Source: Bacteroidota bacterium (GTDB taxonomy: Bacteria > Bacteroidota > Bacteroidia > Bacteroidales > Prolixibacteraceae). From it: a DNA stretch of 51,420 bases. This document shows, piece by piece, positions 34,230-42,640 of this stretch (position 1 is its first letter; every line of letters begins with the position of its first letter). The translations under genes and the position numbers were made by a program. The stretch covers positions 1 through 51,420 of the forward strand of contig JAUYMU010000066.1 of NCBI GenBank assembly GCA_030698405.1. The letters run 5' to 3'. The notes under the pieces are model-generated. The model did no database searches and was not told where the DNA came from. It saw only the letters and a program-made list of their open reading frames with translations.

Positions 34230-35723
34230 TTACTGACAATGAATAAACCTGATCACCAAATCCCTTGTGGCTTCCGGGTTTCCTTCCAGTTCGCTGCTTA
34301 GGTTTTTATCCTGAAAAGCGGCAAGCGCGTCAATTGTATGGTCGATCAACCGTTTTGGGAAGATGCCGTTGTTCTCAAATATTTCCCGTTTCGATTTTAG
34401 GCGTTCTGCTGATTCGACACAGGAAGCCGGCAATTGCTGCAATTGTTGTTTGGGAATATTCCTGAAAATATTTCCTTCTACGTAAAGCTGATCGGCAAGT
34501 TCAAGCGCATTGGGCATTTGGATTCCATAAAGGGAGGCAACGATCAAACCGGCCAGAATCAGGTGGATGTTGGCGCTTCCATCCGGAACGCGGAATTCGA
34601 AAGTTTGCCGGCTATCACCATTTTTGGACGATACTTTCACATCAGGATTTGCCATGGCAGCCATGTTCTGTTTGCCTGTCCAACCCAGCGGAACACGCAC
34701 CAATGCTGATCGGTTGCGATCGCCCCAGCAGATTCGGGTTGGCGCTTCCTGATTTGGTACCAGTCGCAGGTAGGAGGTTGGTATGGTGTTTCCAAAAGCG
34801 GTCAGTGCATCGGCAGTGTCGAGTATTCCGGCAATCATTTGTCGCGCGGTGGGCGAAAGTTTCCCATTTTCAAGCACAATGTTTTTCCCGTCTTTTTCAA
34901 CCAGCATGTGAAAATGCAGGCCGCTGCCGGCTTTTCCAACCGTGATTTTTGGCGCGAAACTGATTTCCACTTTTCGTGTTTCGGCCAGCATTCGTAAAAT
35001 CCATTTGGCAATAATAAGTTGGTCGGCAGCAGATTCAGGATCGGTGGGCAAAAATTCAATTTCGTGCTGTTCAAAAGCTTCGTCGCCCAATGAAAAGTTT
35101 CCCACTTCAGAATGCCCGTATTTGATTTTTCCGCCGCAGGCAGCAATCAGCTTAATTGCTTCCTTGCGCATTCCCTCGAATTTGGCAAATGGTTCCGATT
35201 CGTGGTAGCCTTTCTGATCGGTTGCCGGAAACAGCCCATCGTGTTTGCTGTTCACGTAATATTCCAGTTCGCCCATCATTTTCATGTCCATTCCGGTTGT
35301 ATTGCGGAAATGCGTGATGGCTTTTTTTAGCACATATTCAGGCGAAAGCTCCAACTGATTGCCTTCGAAATCGAAAAAGGAACAAAGGATTTCGAGCGAT
35401 GGTTCCACCTGAAAAGGATTGATAAAAGCAGTGCGATAGCGGGGTACAACATATAAATCGGAGCTGCCTGTTTCCATAAACTGGAACAGGCTCGAACCAT
35501 CGGCACGCTCGCCAAAAGTGAGAATGTTTTCCAGATGGTCGTGTCCGGTGATTACAAAATTGAGCGTTTTTAAACGTCCATCGCCGGCTACATACCTGAA
35601 ATTAAGCTGATGAATCTGGTTGCCTTCTATGTATTTGATCAGGTCTTCGCGGGTAAATTGTTCGGCTGGTTTTTGAAGATAACGAACCAGCGGATTGGGA
35701 TTGAACGAGAATTGACTTTCCAT
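34230..35723 (-). CDS. Glutamine-synthetase-family ligase
   Basis: A 497-residue protein with the GS beta-grasp N-domain (about 25-115; NFRYVAGDGRLKTLNF) and the catalytic barrel: MGELEYYV (metal-site Glu), HEIEFLPTD, GSGLHFHMLVEKDGKN (His for ATP/Glu site), and NRSALVRVP near the Arg sites, then FEFRVPDGSANIHL. The D-G-S-S-L-F segment replaces the usual FDGSS. The divergence from housekeeping GlnA suggests a GS-like ligase making another gamma-glutamyl amide, although true glutamine synthesis cannot be excluded. It is convergent with GH78 with only 7 bp between stops. A partial promoter match (TAAGTTCG) lies at 35768-35775 on the reverse strand. Confidence 0.82.
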   Translation of the reverse strand: MESQFSFNPNPLVRYLQKPAEQFTREDLIKYIEGNQIHQLNFRYVAGDGRLKTLNFVITGHDHLENILTFGERADGSSLFQFMETGSSDLYVVPRYRTAFINPFQVEPSLEILCSFFDFEGNQLELSPEYVLKKAITHFRNTTGMDMKMMGELEYYVNSKHDGLFPATDQKGYHESEPFAKFEGMRKEAIKLIAACGGKIKYGHSEVGNFSLGDEAFEQHEIEFLPTDPESAADQLIIAKWILRMLAETRKVEISFAPKITVGKAGSGLHFHMLVEKDGKNIVLENGKLSPTARQMIAGILDTADALTAFGNTIPTSYLRLVPNQEAPTRICWGDRNRSALVRVPLGWTGKQNMAAMANPDVKVSSKNGDSRQTFEFRVPDGSANIHLILAGLIVASLYGIQMPNALELADQLYVEGNIFRNIPKQQLQQLPASCVESAERLKSKREIFENNGIFPKRLIDHTIDALAAFQDKNLSSELEGNPEATRDLVIRFIHCQ

Positions 35724-35939
35724 AATGGTTGATTTTTTTTTTGAAAAATAGCTTCTTTCGAAGGCATCGAACTTAAGTCTTTAGATACTTGCAAATGCTG
35801 AGGAACGTCATTCATTTTATATTGCCGGGAGTGTTGGTTTATTTTGCATGATTGAACAATTTGAAAATTTATATCTGAACAATTTTCGTATATTTAATCA
35901 TAAATTGGCTTCACAATTAAACTCTCTCAATTGGTTTTT

Positions 35940-36653
35940 ATGAATGATATTTCAGATAAAACTGAGTGGCTTCTGTTAACTTCTGCAATCGCGGTTGCTA
36001 CGGTTGGATTTTTAAGTTATTACTATCTGTCAACTTCAGGAAAAGTTATAAGTCTGCTAAAAACAGAAACGGGAAAACCAATTTATGTTTTATATCAACG
36101 CCTTTCGGGAGTTGTCATTTTTGGATTTTTGCCGTTGGCTGTTATTCTTATTTCAGGGACAAAAAAACTCAGTGATTTTGGTGTTGTCCGGCCAGATTCA
36201 GAATCTTATTTCTGGGTAATGATACTTTCATTGGTCATTGTTCCAGTAAGTTATTTTAATTCACGAACAGAAGAGAATCTGAAAATGTACCCGCAAATCC
36301 GAGAAAAAGAATGGTCAATCGGAATGTTGATAATGAGTGCATTGAGTTGGATTGCCTATCTTTTAGCCTATGAATTTCTTTTCCGTGGATTCCTCTTTTT
36401 TGCAGCGCTACCTGTTTTAGGACTGTTTTTCGCGATCGTTTTAAATACAATCATTTATGCATTGGTTCATCTTCACAAAGGTTTTAAAGAAATTATAGGA
36501 TCGGTGCCTTTGGGAATTTTGCTTTGTTATCTAACTTACCTATCAGGCACTATTTGGGTTGCTGTTTTTACGCACATAATTTTGGCATTAACAAGTGAAT
36601 GGTTTTCACTTTGGGCACATCCAAACATGGTTGTTAAAACAAACCGGCTATGA
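35940..36653 (+). CDS. CPBP-family intramembrane protease-like protein
   Basis: A 237-residue multi-pass membrane protein (about 6-7 hydrophobic segments). It has the CPBP/Abi signature in reduced form: YEFLFRGFLFF (motif 1, normally EExxxR; the first Glu is Tyr here), TIIYALVHLHKGFKE (motif 2 with His) and FTHIILAL (motif 3, H). One of the two motif-1 glutamates is missing, so proteolysis is uncertain. ATG 35940 is used rather than an in-frame TTG three codons earlier. Its stop overlaps the start of the following epimerase (ATGA), so the pair is coupled. Confidence 0.75.
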   Translation: MNDISDKTEWLLLTSAIAVATVGFLSYYYLSTSGKVISLLKTETGKPIYVLYQRLSGVVIFGFLPLAVILISGTKKLSDFGVVRPDSESYFWVMILSLVIVPVSYFNSRTEENLKMYPQIREKEWSIGMLIMSALSWIAYLLAYEFLFRGFLFFAALPVLGLFFAIVLNTIIYALVHLHKGFKEIIGSVPLGILLCYLTYLSGTIWVAVFTHIILALTSEWFSLWAHPNMVVKTNRL

Positions 36654-37630
36654 AAATATTTGTAAGTGGTGCAACGGGTTTTATCGGAAGCCGACTGGCC
36701 TTGCGACTGGCCAACGATGGTCATGAGGTTCACGCGCTCTATCGGTACGAACACAAAACTGCGATCATTCAACATCCGAATATTACATTGTTCAAGGGAG
36801 ACATTTTGGATTTTGATAGCCTGATAAAGCCTGTTGAAGGTTGTTCGCAGATTTATCATACTGCTGCTTTTGCCTGTGTTTGGGACAAAGATCCTTCGTT
36901 GATTTACCGGCAAAATATTGAAGGAACAATGAATGTTGTGAGGGCGGGCATAATTTCAGGAGTTGAGAAGATTGTATGCACATCGACAGCCGGAGTGCTT
37001 GGTCCATCCCGCCCAGGCGAAATGGTTGATGAAAATACTCCGCGACCGCTAAAATATTTCATCGATTATGAAAGTTCAAAAATGATGATGGAAACAATTC
37101 TGAAAACACTTTCAATAACTGGTCCTGAGATTGTAATCGTAAATCCAAGTCGGGTTTATGGTCCTGGTATTTTAAGTGAAAGTAATGGTATAACTCGTAT
37201 TATTCAGAATTATATACTTGGAAAATGGAGAATAATTCCGGGCAATGGGAAAAGTATTGGGAATTATGTCTATGTTGAGGATGTTGTGACCGGCCATATT
37301 CAGGCAATGGAAAAAGGAAAATCAGAAGAAAGGTATGTGTTGGGTGGGACAAATATGACCTTCAATGAATTATTCGGCGTATTGGCAGAATTAACAGGAA
37401 AGCGTTATTTTATGATTCATTTCCCGTTGCCATTAATGAAACTGATTTCAGGAATTATGCTGCTAATTGCCCGAATTTCGGGAAGAGCGCCACTTATCAT
37501 TCCGGCTTTGGTTCGAAAATACAATCATAACTGGAATTTATCGAGTGCAAAAGCTGAGAAGGAGCTTGATTACAAACCTGTGGATTTTAAAACCGGTGCA
37601 GGTATGACGATTAACTGGTTAAAAAAATAA
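36650..37630 (+). CDS. NAD-dependent epimerase/dehydratase (extended SDR)
   Basis: A 326-residue Rossmann enzyme. FVSGATGFIGSRLALRL is the nucleotide loop, DILD and YHTAAF follow, and the active-site Tyr/Lys are in DYESSKMMME with STAGVLG upstream. The profile is closest to dihydroflavonol-4-reductase-like sterol/polyketide reductases rather than sugar-nucleotide epimerases. It lies in a three-gene unit with the CPBP protein and an SDR, suggesting a lipid or secondary-metabolite modification; the substrate is unknown. Confidence 0.85.
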   Translation: MKIFVSGATGFIGSRLALRLANDGHEVHALYRYEHKTAIIQHPNITLFKGDILDFDSLIKPVEGCSQIYHTAAFACVWDKDPSLIYRQNIEGTMNVVRAGIISGVEKIVCTSTAGVLGPSRPGEMVDENTPRPLKYFIDYESSKMMMETILKTLSITGPEIVIVNPSRVYGPGILSESNGITRIIQNYILGKWRIIPGNGKSIGNYVYVEDVVTGHIQAMEKGKSEERYVLGGTNMTFNELFGVLAELTGKRYFMIHFPLPLMKLISGIMLLIARISGRAPLIIPALVRKYNHNWNLSSAKAEKELDYKPVDFKTGAGMTINWLKK

Positions 37631-37638
37631 ATTAAAAT

Positions 37639-38442
37639 ATGAAACGAACAGTTTATACACTGATTACTGGAGCCAGTTCGGGTATTGGCAAATCAATCGC
37701 ATGGTATTGCGGAAGCCTTGGGATGAATCTGGTTCTGGTTTCGCTTCCTGGTGAAGGTTTGGAAAAGGTTGCCTGTGAAATTGCCGAGAAGCACCAGGTA
37801 AAGACCGCGTTTTTTGAAACGGATTTATCACAGCTTGATTCACCGAAAGCCGTATTTGATTGGTCTCAACTTAAACAATTTGATGTGAATATTCTAATAA
37901 ATAATGCCGGTGTGGCCGGAGCTTCAGTTTTCGAGACGTCGGATATCAAATACATTGATGACCGCATTTTGTTGAATATTAGAGCTCTCGTTATGCTGTC
38001 GAGGTTTTATCTGCCCGTTTTGCGAACCCATGAAAAGTCATATATCCTGAATGTGGGTAGCCTTGCAGCCTTTTGGGCAATTCCCTATAAGAGCTTATAT
38101 TCGTCAAGCAAAGCATTTGTGTTGTATTTCAGCAAATCCATACGCAGCGAATTGAAAGGAACCGGAGTGAGTGTATCCGTATTGTGCCCAAACGGAGTGA
38201 GAACAAATGGATCAACCAATACGAGAATAAATTCTCACGGAAAAATCGGACGGTTAACTGAGATAAGTGCCGATGAAGTTGCAAGGATTGGAATAAATGG
38301 AATGCTTAAGCAAAAAATCGTAATCATACCTGGAAAAGTTAATTGGATTTTTCTGTTTTTGAGAAGAATTTTACCACCATCAATACAACAAAAACTACTT
38401 GCCAGAGAGTTTACCAAAGAGGTTCTGGCCACTCGAAATTAA
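37639..38442 (+). CDS. Short-chain dehydrogenase/reductase
   Basis: A 267-residue classical SDR. Cofactor loop TGASSGIGKSIAW, NNAGVAG, catalytic Ser in LNVGSLAAF and Tyr/Lys in YSSSKAFVL. The C-terminal hydrophobic stretch (WIFLFLRRILPP) suggests membrane association, as in DltE/YqjQ or 17-beta-HSD-like members. It is 8 bp after the epimerase, the last gene of the unit. Confidence 0.88.
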   Translation: MKRTVYTLITGASSGIGKSIAWYCGSLGMNLVLVSLPGEGLEKVACEIAEKHQVKTAFFETDLSQLDSPKAVFDWSQLKQFDVNILINNAGVAGASVFETSDIKYIDDRILLNIRALVMLSRFYLPVLRTHEKSYILNVGSLAAFWAIPYKSLYSSSKAFVLYFSKSIRSELKGTGVSVSVLCPNGVRTNGSTNTRINSHGKIGRLTEISADEVARIGINGMLKQKIVIIPGKVNWIFLFLRRILPPSIQQKLLAREFTKEVLATRN

Positions 38443-38476
38443 AAGAATAATTTTCCTGAATTATTGCAATTATCCA

Positions 38477-38509
38477 TAAAAAAAAGCCACTCTGTTCGAA
38501 TGGCTCTTT
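38477..38509. terminator. Terminator between convergent units
   Basis: AGCCA (38485-38489) and TGGCT (38501-38505) pair around an 11-base loop that itself contains TTCGAA. On the reverse strand the stem is followed by eight or more T, so it ends the leftward rhodanese operon; on the forward strand the T run is short. Confidence 0.65.
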
Positions 38510-38514
38510 GCATA

Positions 38515-38562
38515 TTAGCAACCACCGGCTGCTTCTTTTTTCTTTTTGGTTTTTCAATAAGG
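38515..38562 (-). pseudogene. Fossil C-terminal tail of the rhodanese gene
   Basis: Directly after the rhodanese stop TAA, in the same frame, come CCT TAT, a second stop TGA, and then codons for KTKKKKEAAGGC followed by TAA at 38515-38517. The other rhodanese of the operon (41483-41992) ends in the similar PAGGC. The simplest reading is that the gene once encoded a Lys-rich tail ending GGC and lost it through stop mutations. Confidence 0.5.
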
Positions 38563-39414
38563 TTACTTTTCCATTTTGTTTGAAGGCGTTGCAGCCCACT
38601 CATTTAACCCTCCATCATAAAGTTTCACATTCGGATATCCTAATATTGATTTTAATGCAAAATATCCTTTTGAAGCTCTTGTTCCTGAACTGCAAATAAC
38701 ATAAATAGTTTTGTCACTGGTAGCTCCTACGTCATTAAACATTTTTTGCAGATCAGTTTTCGATTTGTAGACACTTTTAGCATCAAGCAATGTGGTGTGG
38801 TCAACATTTACTGATCCGGGAATTCGTCCTTTTCCTTTAGGGTCTTTCCCGTTAAACAATGCTGCTTCATGAAAATCGACCAGCGCAATTTTCGAATTTC
38901 CAACCGCTGCCTGTACATCTTTCATCGATGCAAAAATTGAATTGTTTACTGAAGTTGAAAATGTTTCGGGTTTAACAATCGTTGGATTTTTAGTTACCGG
39001 TTTTCTTGCAGCTTTCCAGGCAATTAATCCTCCATCGAGAATTTTTACATTTGGGACGCCCATGTATTTGAGTATCCAGTAAACCCTTCCTGCGTATTTC
39101 CCAGTCCCTTCATCATATACAACGATGGTTTTCTTTTCACTAACTCCTTTTGCGCTCATTGCTTTTGCAATTTCTTCAGGTGAGATAAGTAAACCTTCAA
39201 CTGCACCGACTTTTTTCTCTAAACTTGTATATGGAACATTAACAGCATCGGTAATGTGCACTTTGGCATATTCGGTTTCCACTTCGGCTGAGATTACTAC
39301 AAAACTTGGATCTTTTAATTTGGCACTCAAATCGGCAACAGAAATTAAGTCTTGCGCAATGCCAGCCATTGCCAGACTTAAAAGAGTAATAAATGAGAAT
39401 ATTAGTTTTTTCAT
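38563..39414 (-). CDS. Exported tandem-rhodanese sulfurtransferase
   Basis: A 283-residue periplasmic protein: signal peptide 1-20 (AGIAQ), an N-terminal rhodanese domain (about 22-135) whose active-site loop has Asp101 in VVYDEGTG instead of Cys, and a C-terminal catalytic domain (about 165-280) with Cys241 in VICSSGTRAS. That is the usual layout of thiosulfate/3-mercaptopyruvate sulfurtransferases. It would move sulfane sulfur from thiosulfate or similar donors to an acceptor. It is the last gene of the leftward operon led by the octahaem cytochrome. Confidence 0.9.
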   Translation of the reverse strand: MKKLIFSFITLLSLAMAGIAQDLISVADLSAKLKDPSFVVISAEVETEYAKVHITDAVNVPYTSLEKKVGAVEGLLISPEEIAKAMSAKGVSEKKTIVVYDEGTGKYAGRVYWILKYMGVPNVKILDGGLIAWKAARKPVTKNPTIVKPETFSTSVNNSIFASMKDVQAAVGNSKIALVDFHEAALFNGKDPKGKGRIPGSVNVDHTTLLDAKSVYKSKTDLQKMFNDVGATSDKTIYVICSSGTRASKGYFALKSILGYPNVKLYDGGLNEWAATPSNKMEK

Positions 39415-39433
39415 AATAAGCTATTTTATAAAT

Positions 39434-40444
39434 TTAGAATTTAACCTGTACCTGAATGGCAAGTTCGTCGTTTTTTACTTCGACGGGTGAATCGCCACGG
39501 TACATGTAATTTACTTGCAGACGGGTCCAATCGTTAAAGAAGTAATTGACGCCGAAAGTCATGTTGCTCTCTTTGTATTTTGATGTATTACCTGAATCGA
39601 AAAAGTCGTACCTGAAAACAGGTTCAAGATTCCATTTCGACAGGTACGACATGGTAACGTAACCTCCACTTCGTTTTTCGCCCAGTTCAATAAGGTTTCC
39701 GCTACAGCCGCCGCCGAGGTCGCGGTTGTAATCGCCCTGATCTGAAATATATTCGCCAAGCAAGGTAAATCCGGCGTATTTGGCCTGTAATTCGGCACCA
39801 ATTGAGGTCCTGCTATCAACATTGTTCACATATGAAGGGAATCCGTAACGAAAGCTTCCTCCAATTTTCAGGAAATCCAGTGGTTTAATGACTACCCGAC
39901 CAACAACATCTTTTTTGTTATTGTTGTCGAACTTGCCCAATCCGCTTCCATTCATGAATCCAAGCTGGTAAGTGAAAAAAGTTGAGTCGGTTCCGCCCAT
40001 CAGAACAACGCCTAAATCGCGGAATGGCGCTACCATTTGTAAGGTAGCTGTTGAGCGATAAATGGTTGTAAGACCACTACAGGCAGTATTGGTTTCAAGA
40101 CCAAACGGAGTTTTAAACGAGCCCATTGAAATTTTCGACCAGGAAAACCTGTCGTAAGTAATAAATGCGTCGAGAAGATATGGGTTAGGGGAAATAAACG
40201 GGCTGAATTCGGCTACCATATAGTAAGAGAAATCGTAAGGTATCTTGCCCATTACTCCAAGGCGTGAACGTTCGAACGAGAATCCGTTTTTACCAGGATC
40301 AGTGTAATGCGATTCGTATTGAGCCTGAAGAAAACCGAATACTTTTAGTCCTTCATCTGAAGGAGCCCCGCCGCAACCTTGAGCTGCAACTTTTGTTGCT
40401 GTCAGGGCAAATAGCAACATAACAACGATAAATAAGTATTTCAT
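39434..40444 (-). CDS. Phosphate-selective-porin-like outer-membrane protein
   Basis: A 336-residue beta-barrel of the OprO/OprP type: signal peptide 1-21, GLKVFGFLQAQYES at the first strand, FERSRLGVMGKIPYDFSYYMVAEF and GSFKTPFGLETN, ending in a terminal beta-strand with Phe (IQVQVKF). In its operon it most likely admits the sulfur oxyanion used by the octahaem cytochrome and rhodaneses; anion selectivity is typical for the family, substrate is inferred. The mature N-terminus CGGAPSDEG is Cys-containing but has no lipobox spacing. Confidence 0.85.
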   Translation of the reverse strand: MKYLFIVVMLLFALTATKVAAQGCGGAPSDEGLKVFGFLQAQYESHYTDPGKNGFSFERSRLGVMGKIPYDFSYYMVAEFSPFISPNPYLLDAFITYDRFSWSKISMGSFKTPFGLETNTACSGLTTIYRSTATLQMVAPFRDLGVVLMGGTDSTFFTYQLGFMNGSGLGKFDNNNKKDVVGRVVIKPLDFLKIGGSFRYGFPSYVNNVDSRTSIGAELQAKYAGFTLLGEYISDQGDYNRDLGGGCSGNLIELGEKRSGGYVTMSYLSKWNLEPVFRYDFFDSGNTSKYKESNMTFGVNYFFNDWTRLQVNYMYRGDSPVEVKNDELAIQVQVKF

Positions 40445-40471
40445 AATCGGTATGAAAGTTTGATTTGTAAA

Positions 40472-41431
40472 TTAATTACCGGTAACTATAGGCAAACTTT
40501 TCGACATGCTAGCTTTCCATTGATTGACCGATGTTCCCCAGGCTGAACTAGCATTGTTTAATTTGTTCATACCAAACATGAGGCTTTTTGCATTATAGCC
40601 AATAACGCGCAGATAAGCTGAAATTGCAGCTGACGTTTGTCCAGTGTAACAGTAGGTTATCACTTCTTTAGATGAGTCAAGGAATTTAACCTGAGCTTCA
40701 CCTACTAAAAGCGGATTGATCCGGTAAGCTCCTTTTATGTGACCAAAAGCAGCATAATCTGTTTCATTGAAATAATTATTAATGAAGTATTTGGTTGGAT
40801 CGGTCAATACATCGGTTGTAGTAACAGTTTTAAATCCTTCAGAAAGTACCTGTGCAACTCTGGCTTTAAGGATATTGGCAGGGACAATATCGGTACTGGA
40901 AATTGTTGGGCTCGCGAAGCTTAGATTAGCTGGAGCTGCATCGGTTGTCCAAATAGCATTTCCGACAGCAACACTTCCAATGTTCGATGTCCAGACATCT
41001 AATTTAGTGTTCCACGAGCTCATTCCCCATTTTAAGGCAACGGCATCGGCATATCCCGACAGACGGAGCAAAGCAACGGCATGGGTAGCTGTTTGTCCGG
41101 TTTTGCAAACTACCAAAATTGGTTTTGTTGCTTTGGCCGCTTCAGTCAAAATGTTAGCGAGGTCAACCCGACGAGCATCAGTAATATGACCAGAAGCAAA
41201 CTCATCGGCAGTTCGGATATCGATCACATATTTTGCACTGACATTTCCATCGGCTGGAGCAGACATCACAAAATTGGCAATAATAGTATTGATGTCCAGG
41301 TTTTGGGTAACCAAATAATCGGTTAATGCTTTCTGTGCATCAAATGTTTCTTCGTTTTCTTTTTTACAACTGCTTAAAAAGAAAGCAGGAAGAATCACTA
41401 AAATAATCAGGAGTTTAAATAGCTTTTTCAT
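40472..41431 (-). CDS. Rhodanese lipoprotein with two active-type domains
   Basis: A 319-residue lipoprotein (lipobox LSSC, Cys22) with two rhodanese domains. Both keep a cysteine loop: Cys109 in VVCKTGQTA and Cys261 in TYCYTGQTS. Both carry the G-Q-T variant rather than R-x-G-x-R. The protein is anchored in the outer or inner membrane facing the periplasm. It lies between the porin and the single-domain rhodanese lipoprotein, so sulfur relay between incoming substrate and the redox enzyme is likely. That is inference from order. Confidence 0.85.
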   Translation of the reverse strand: MKKLFKLLIILVILPAFFLSSCKKENEETFDAQKALTDYLVTQNLDINTIIANFVMSAPADGNVSAKYVIDIRTADEFASGHITDARRVDLANILTEAAKATKPILVVCKTGQTATHAVALLRLSGYADAVALKWGMSSWNTKLDVWTSNIGSVAVGNAIWTTDAAPANLSFASPTISSTDIVPANILKARVAQVLSEGFKTVTTTDVLTDPTKYFINNYFNETDYAAFGHIKGAYRINPLLVGEAQVKFLDSSKEVITYCYTGQTSAAISAYLRVIGYNAKSLMFGMNKLNNASSAWGTSVNQWKASMSKSLPIVTGN

Positions 41432-41482
41432 TGAATTGTTTGTTTTTATTTATTGGTTAAAAATGAATTGTCTCGTTTGTAA

Positions 41483-41992
41483 TTAACATCCCCCGGCAGG
41501 TTTTGGGGTATCGTGCCCTCCACTCATTTTTTCGAGGTTTTTCTCAAAAATATCGGGGAAAGTCAATTCCCACTGCTTCCAACCTTCTTTTAAGGTTAAA
41601 ACATTGGTATATCCCAATTGCTGAAGTGTTTGGGCTGCCAATATTCCACGTTTGCCTTTCTGGTCGTACACAATAATTTTTTCACTGGGTAATGGCATGT
41701 AAATACCAACACTTTCCCAGAAAATAGAATCAGCAATTTTGAATTCAAGACTTCCTCGTGGTATATTTACTGATCCGGGAATGTATCCGGGATAATGTTC
41801 GTCAGCCTGGCGCACATCAATCAACGTATATACTTCTTCTCCACCCATCAATCCTTTTAGCTCTTCAGAGGTAATTATTTTGACTTGTTTTTCTGCTTTA
41901 TTCACCATTTCATCAACATTGGCGAACTTCTCGGATTTGTTACATGCTGCAATAATGATTGCAATTGCGAATGCGAATACTATTTTTTTCAT
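41483..41992 (-). CDS. Rhodanese-like lipoprotein without active-site Cys
   Basis: A 169-residue lipoprotein (lipobox IAAC, Cys17). The rhodanese fold is clear (LIDVRQADEHYPGYIPGSVNIP), but the active loop reads IIVYDQKGKRG with Asp110 at the Cys position, so it cannot form the usual persulfide there. The C-terminus ends KPAGGC, offering a mobile cysteine that could replace it. ATG at 41992 is chosen since the longer frame overlaps the cytochrome b gene and this start gives a clean lipoprotein signal. Confidence 0.85.
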   Translation of the reverse strand: MKKIVFAFAIAIIIAACNKSEKFANVDEMVNKAEKQVKIITSEELKGLMGGEEVYTLIDVRQADEHYPGYIPGSVNIPRGSLEFKIADSIFWESVGIYMPLPSEKIIVYDQKGKRGILAAQTLQQLGYTNVLTLKEGWKQWELTFPDIFEKNLEKMSGGHDTPKPAGGC

Positions 41993-42020
41993 TGTCGTGT
42001 CTTTTTTATGCTGATTGTTA

Positions 42021-42629
42021 TTATGTGCTTTCTTTGGTAATTGGCTCATCTTCGTATCCCGAAATCATGGCTTTAACATTCGTTGTGATTCGATGCCCGG
42101 TTGATGTCATATAAACATGAACAATAAGGAAGGCTATAAACAGGAAAGCTCCGAGCGTGTGTGTGATTACTGCAATCCATAAACCGCTTGCATCGATTGG
42201 ATTTTCAGGATAATGATAATACATATAAAGTAAACCGGTGATTGTTTGTACCGGGAAAATCAGGATTAATAAACCCAGATAAATGATTCGTTGTAATGGG
42301 TTTAGTTTGTTGGTCGCTGTTTTTTGTGTTGGATGTGGCGCGTTTTGAAAAATCCCTATGGCGTAATAGTTGATTTGTTCTTTAAGCTTATTCCTGGTTG
42401 GTATGAAATTTTGATATTGACCTGTAACAAACAGCCAAAAGATGGTGATAAATCCGAGTATGATAAACGTAATGGCTGCAGCATTGTGCAATCTTACCGC
42501 ATGTTCGAAACCAAACATCTCATAATTACCATGTATTTCGAAACCGGTAAGGGTAAGTAAAATAACCACTGCCATCTGACTCCAGTGCCAAAAGCGCTCA
42601 AACCTTGAAAATATTTTTATTTTTCTCAT
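42021..42629 (-). CDS. Di-haem cytochrome b (thiosulfate reductase/hydrogenase type)
   Basis: A 202-residue inner-membrane protein with four or five hydrophobic helices. It begins RFERFWHWSQ (His12-type haem ligand region), has EHAVRLHNAAA and ITHTLGAFLFIAFLIVHVYM with paired His, the pattern of Ni/Fe-hydrogenase and thiosulfate-reductase cytochrome b subunits. It exchanges electrons between menaquinone and the octahaem cytochrome encoded 11 bp upstream. The stop codon is close to the next lipoprotein gene (28 bp). Confidence 0.88.
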   Translation of the reverse strand: MRKIKIFSRFERFWHWSQMAVVILLTLTGFEIHGNYEMFGFEHAVRLHNAAAITFIILGFITIFWLFVTGQYQNFIPTRNKLKEQINYYAIGIFQNAPHPTQKTATNKLNPLQRIIYLGLLILIFPVQTITGLLYMYYHYPENPIDASGLWIAVITHTLGAFLFIAFLIVHVYMTSTGHRITTNVKAMISGYEDEPITKEST

Positions 42630-42640
42630 TTTGCTTTGAT

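Noticed and set aside
38551-38565. Stop-codon readthrough or selenocysteine insertion to include the GGC tail
   Set aside because: Two different stops (TAA then TGA) would both need to be read, and no recoding hairpin is seen; loss of the tail is simpler.
41993-42049. Longer start for the rhodanese lipoprotein (ATG at 42049)
   Set aside because: It overlaps the cytochrome b gene and would bury the lipoprotein signal behind 19 polar residues.
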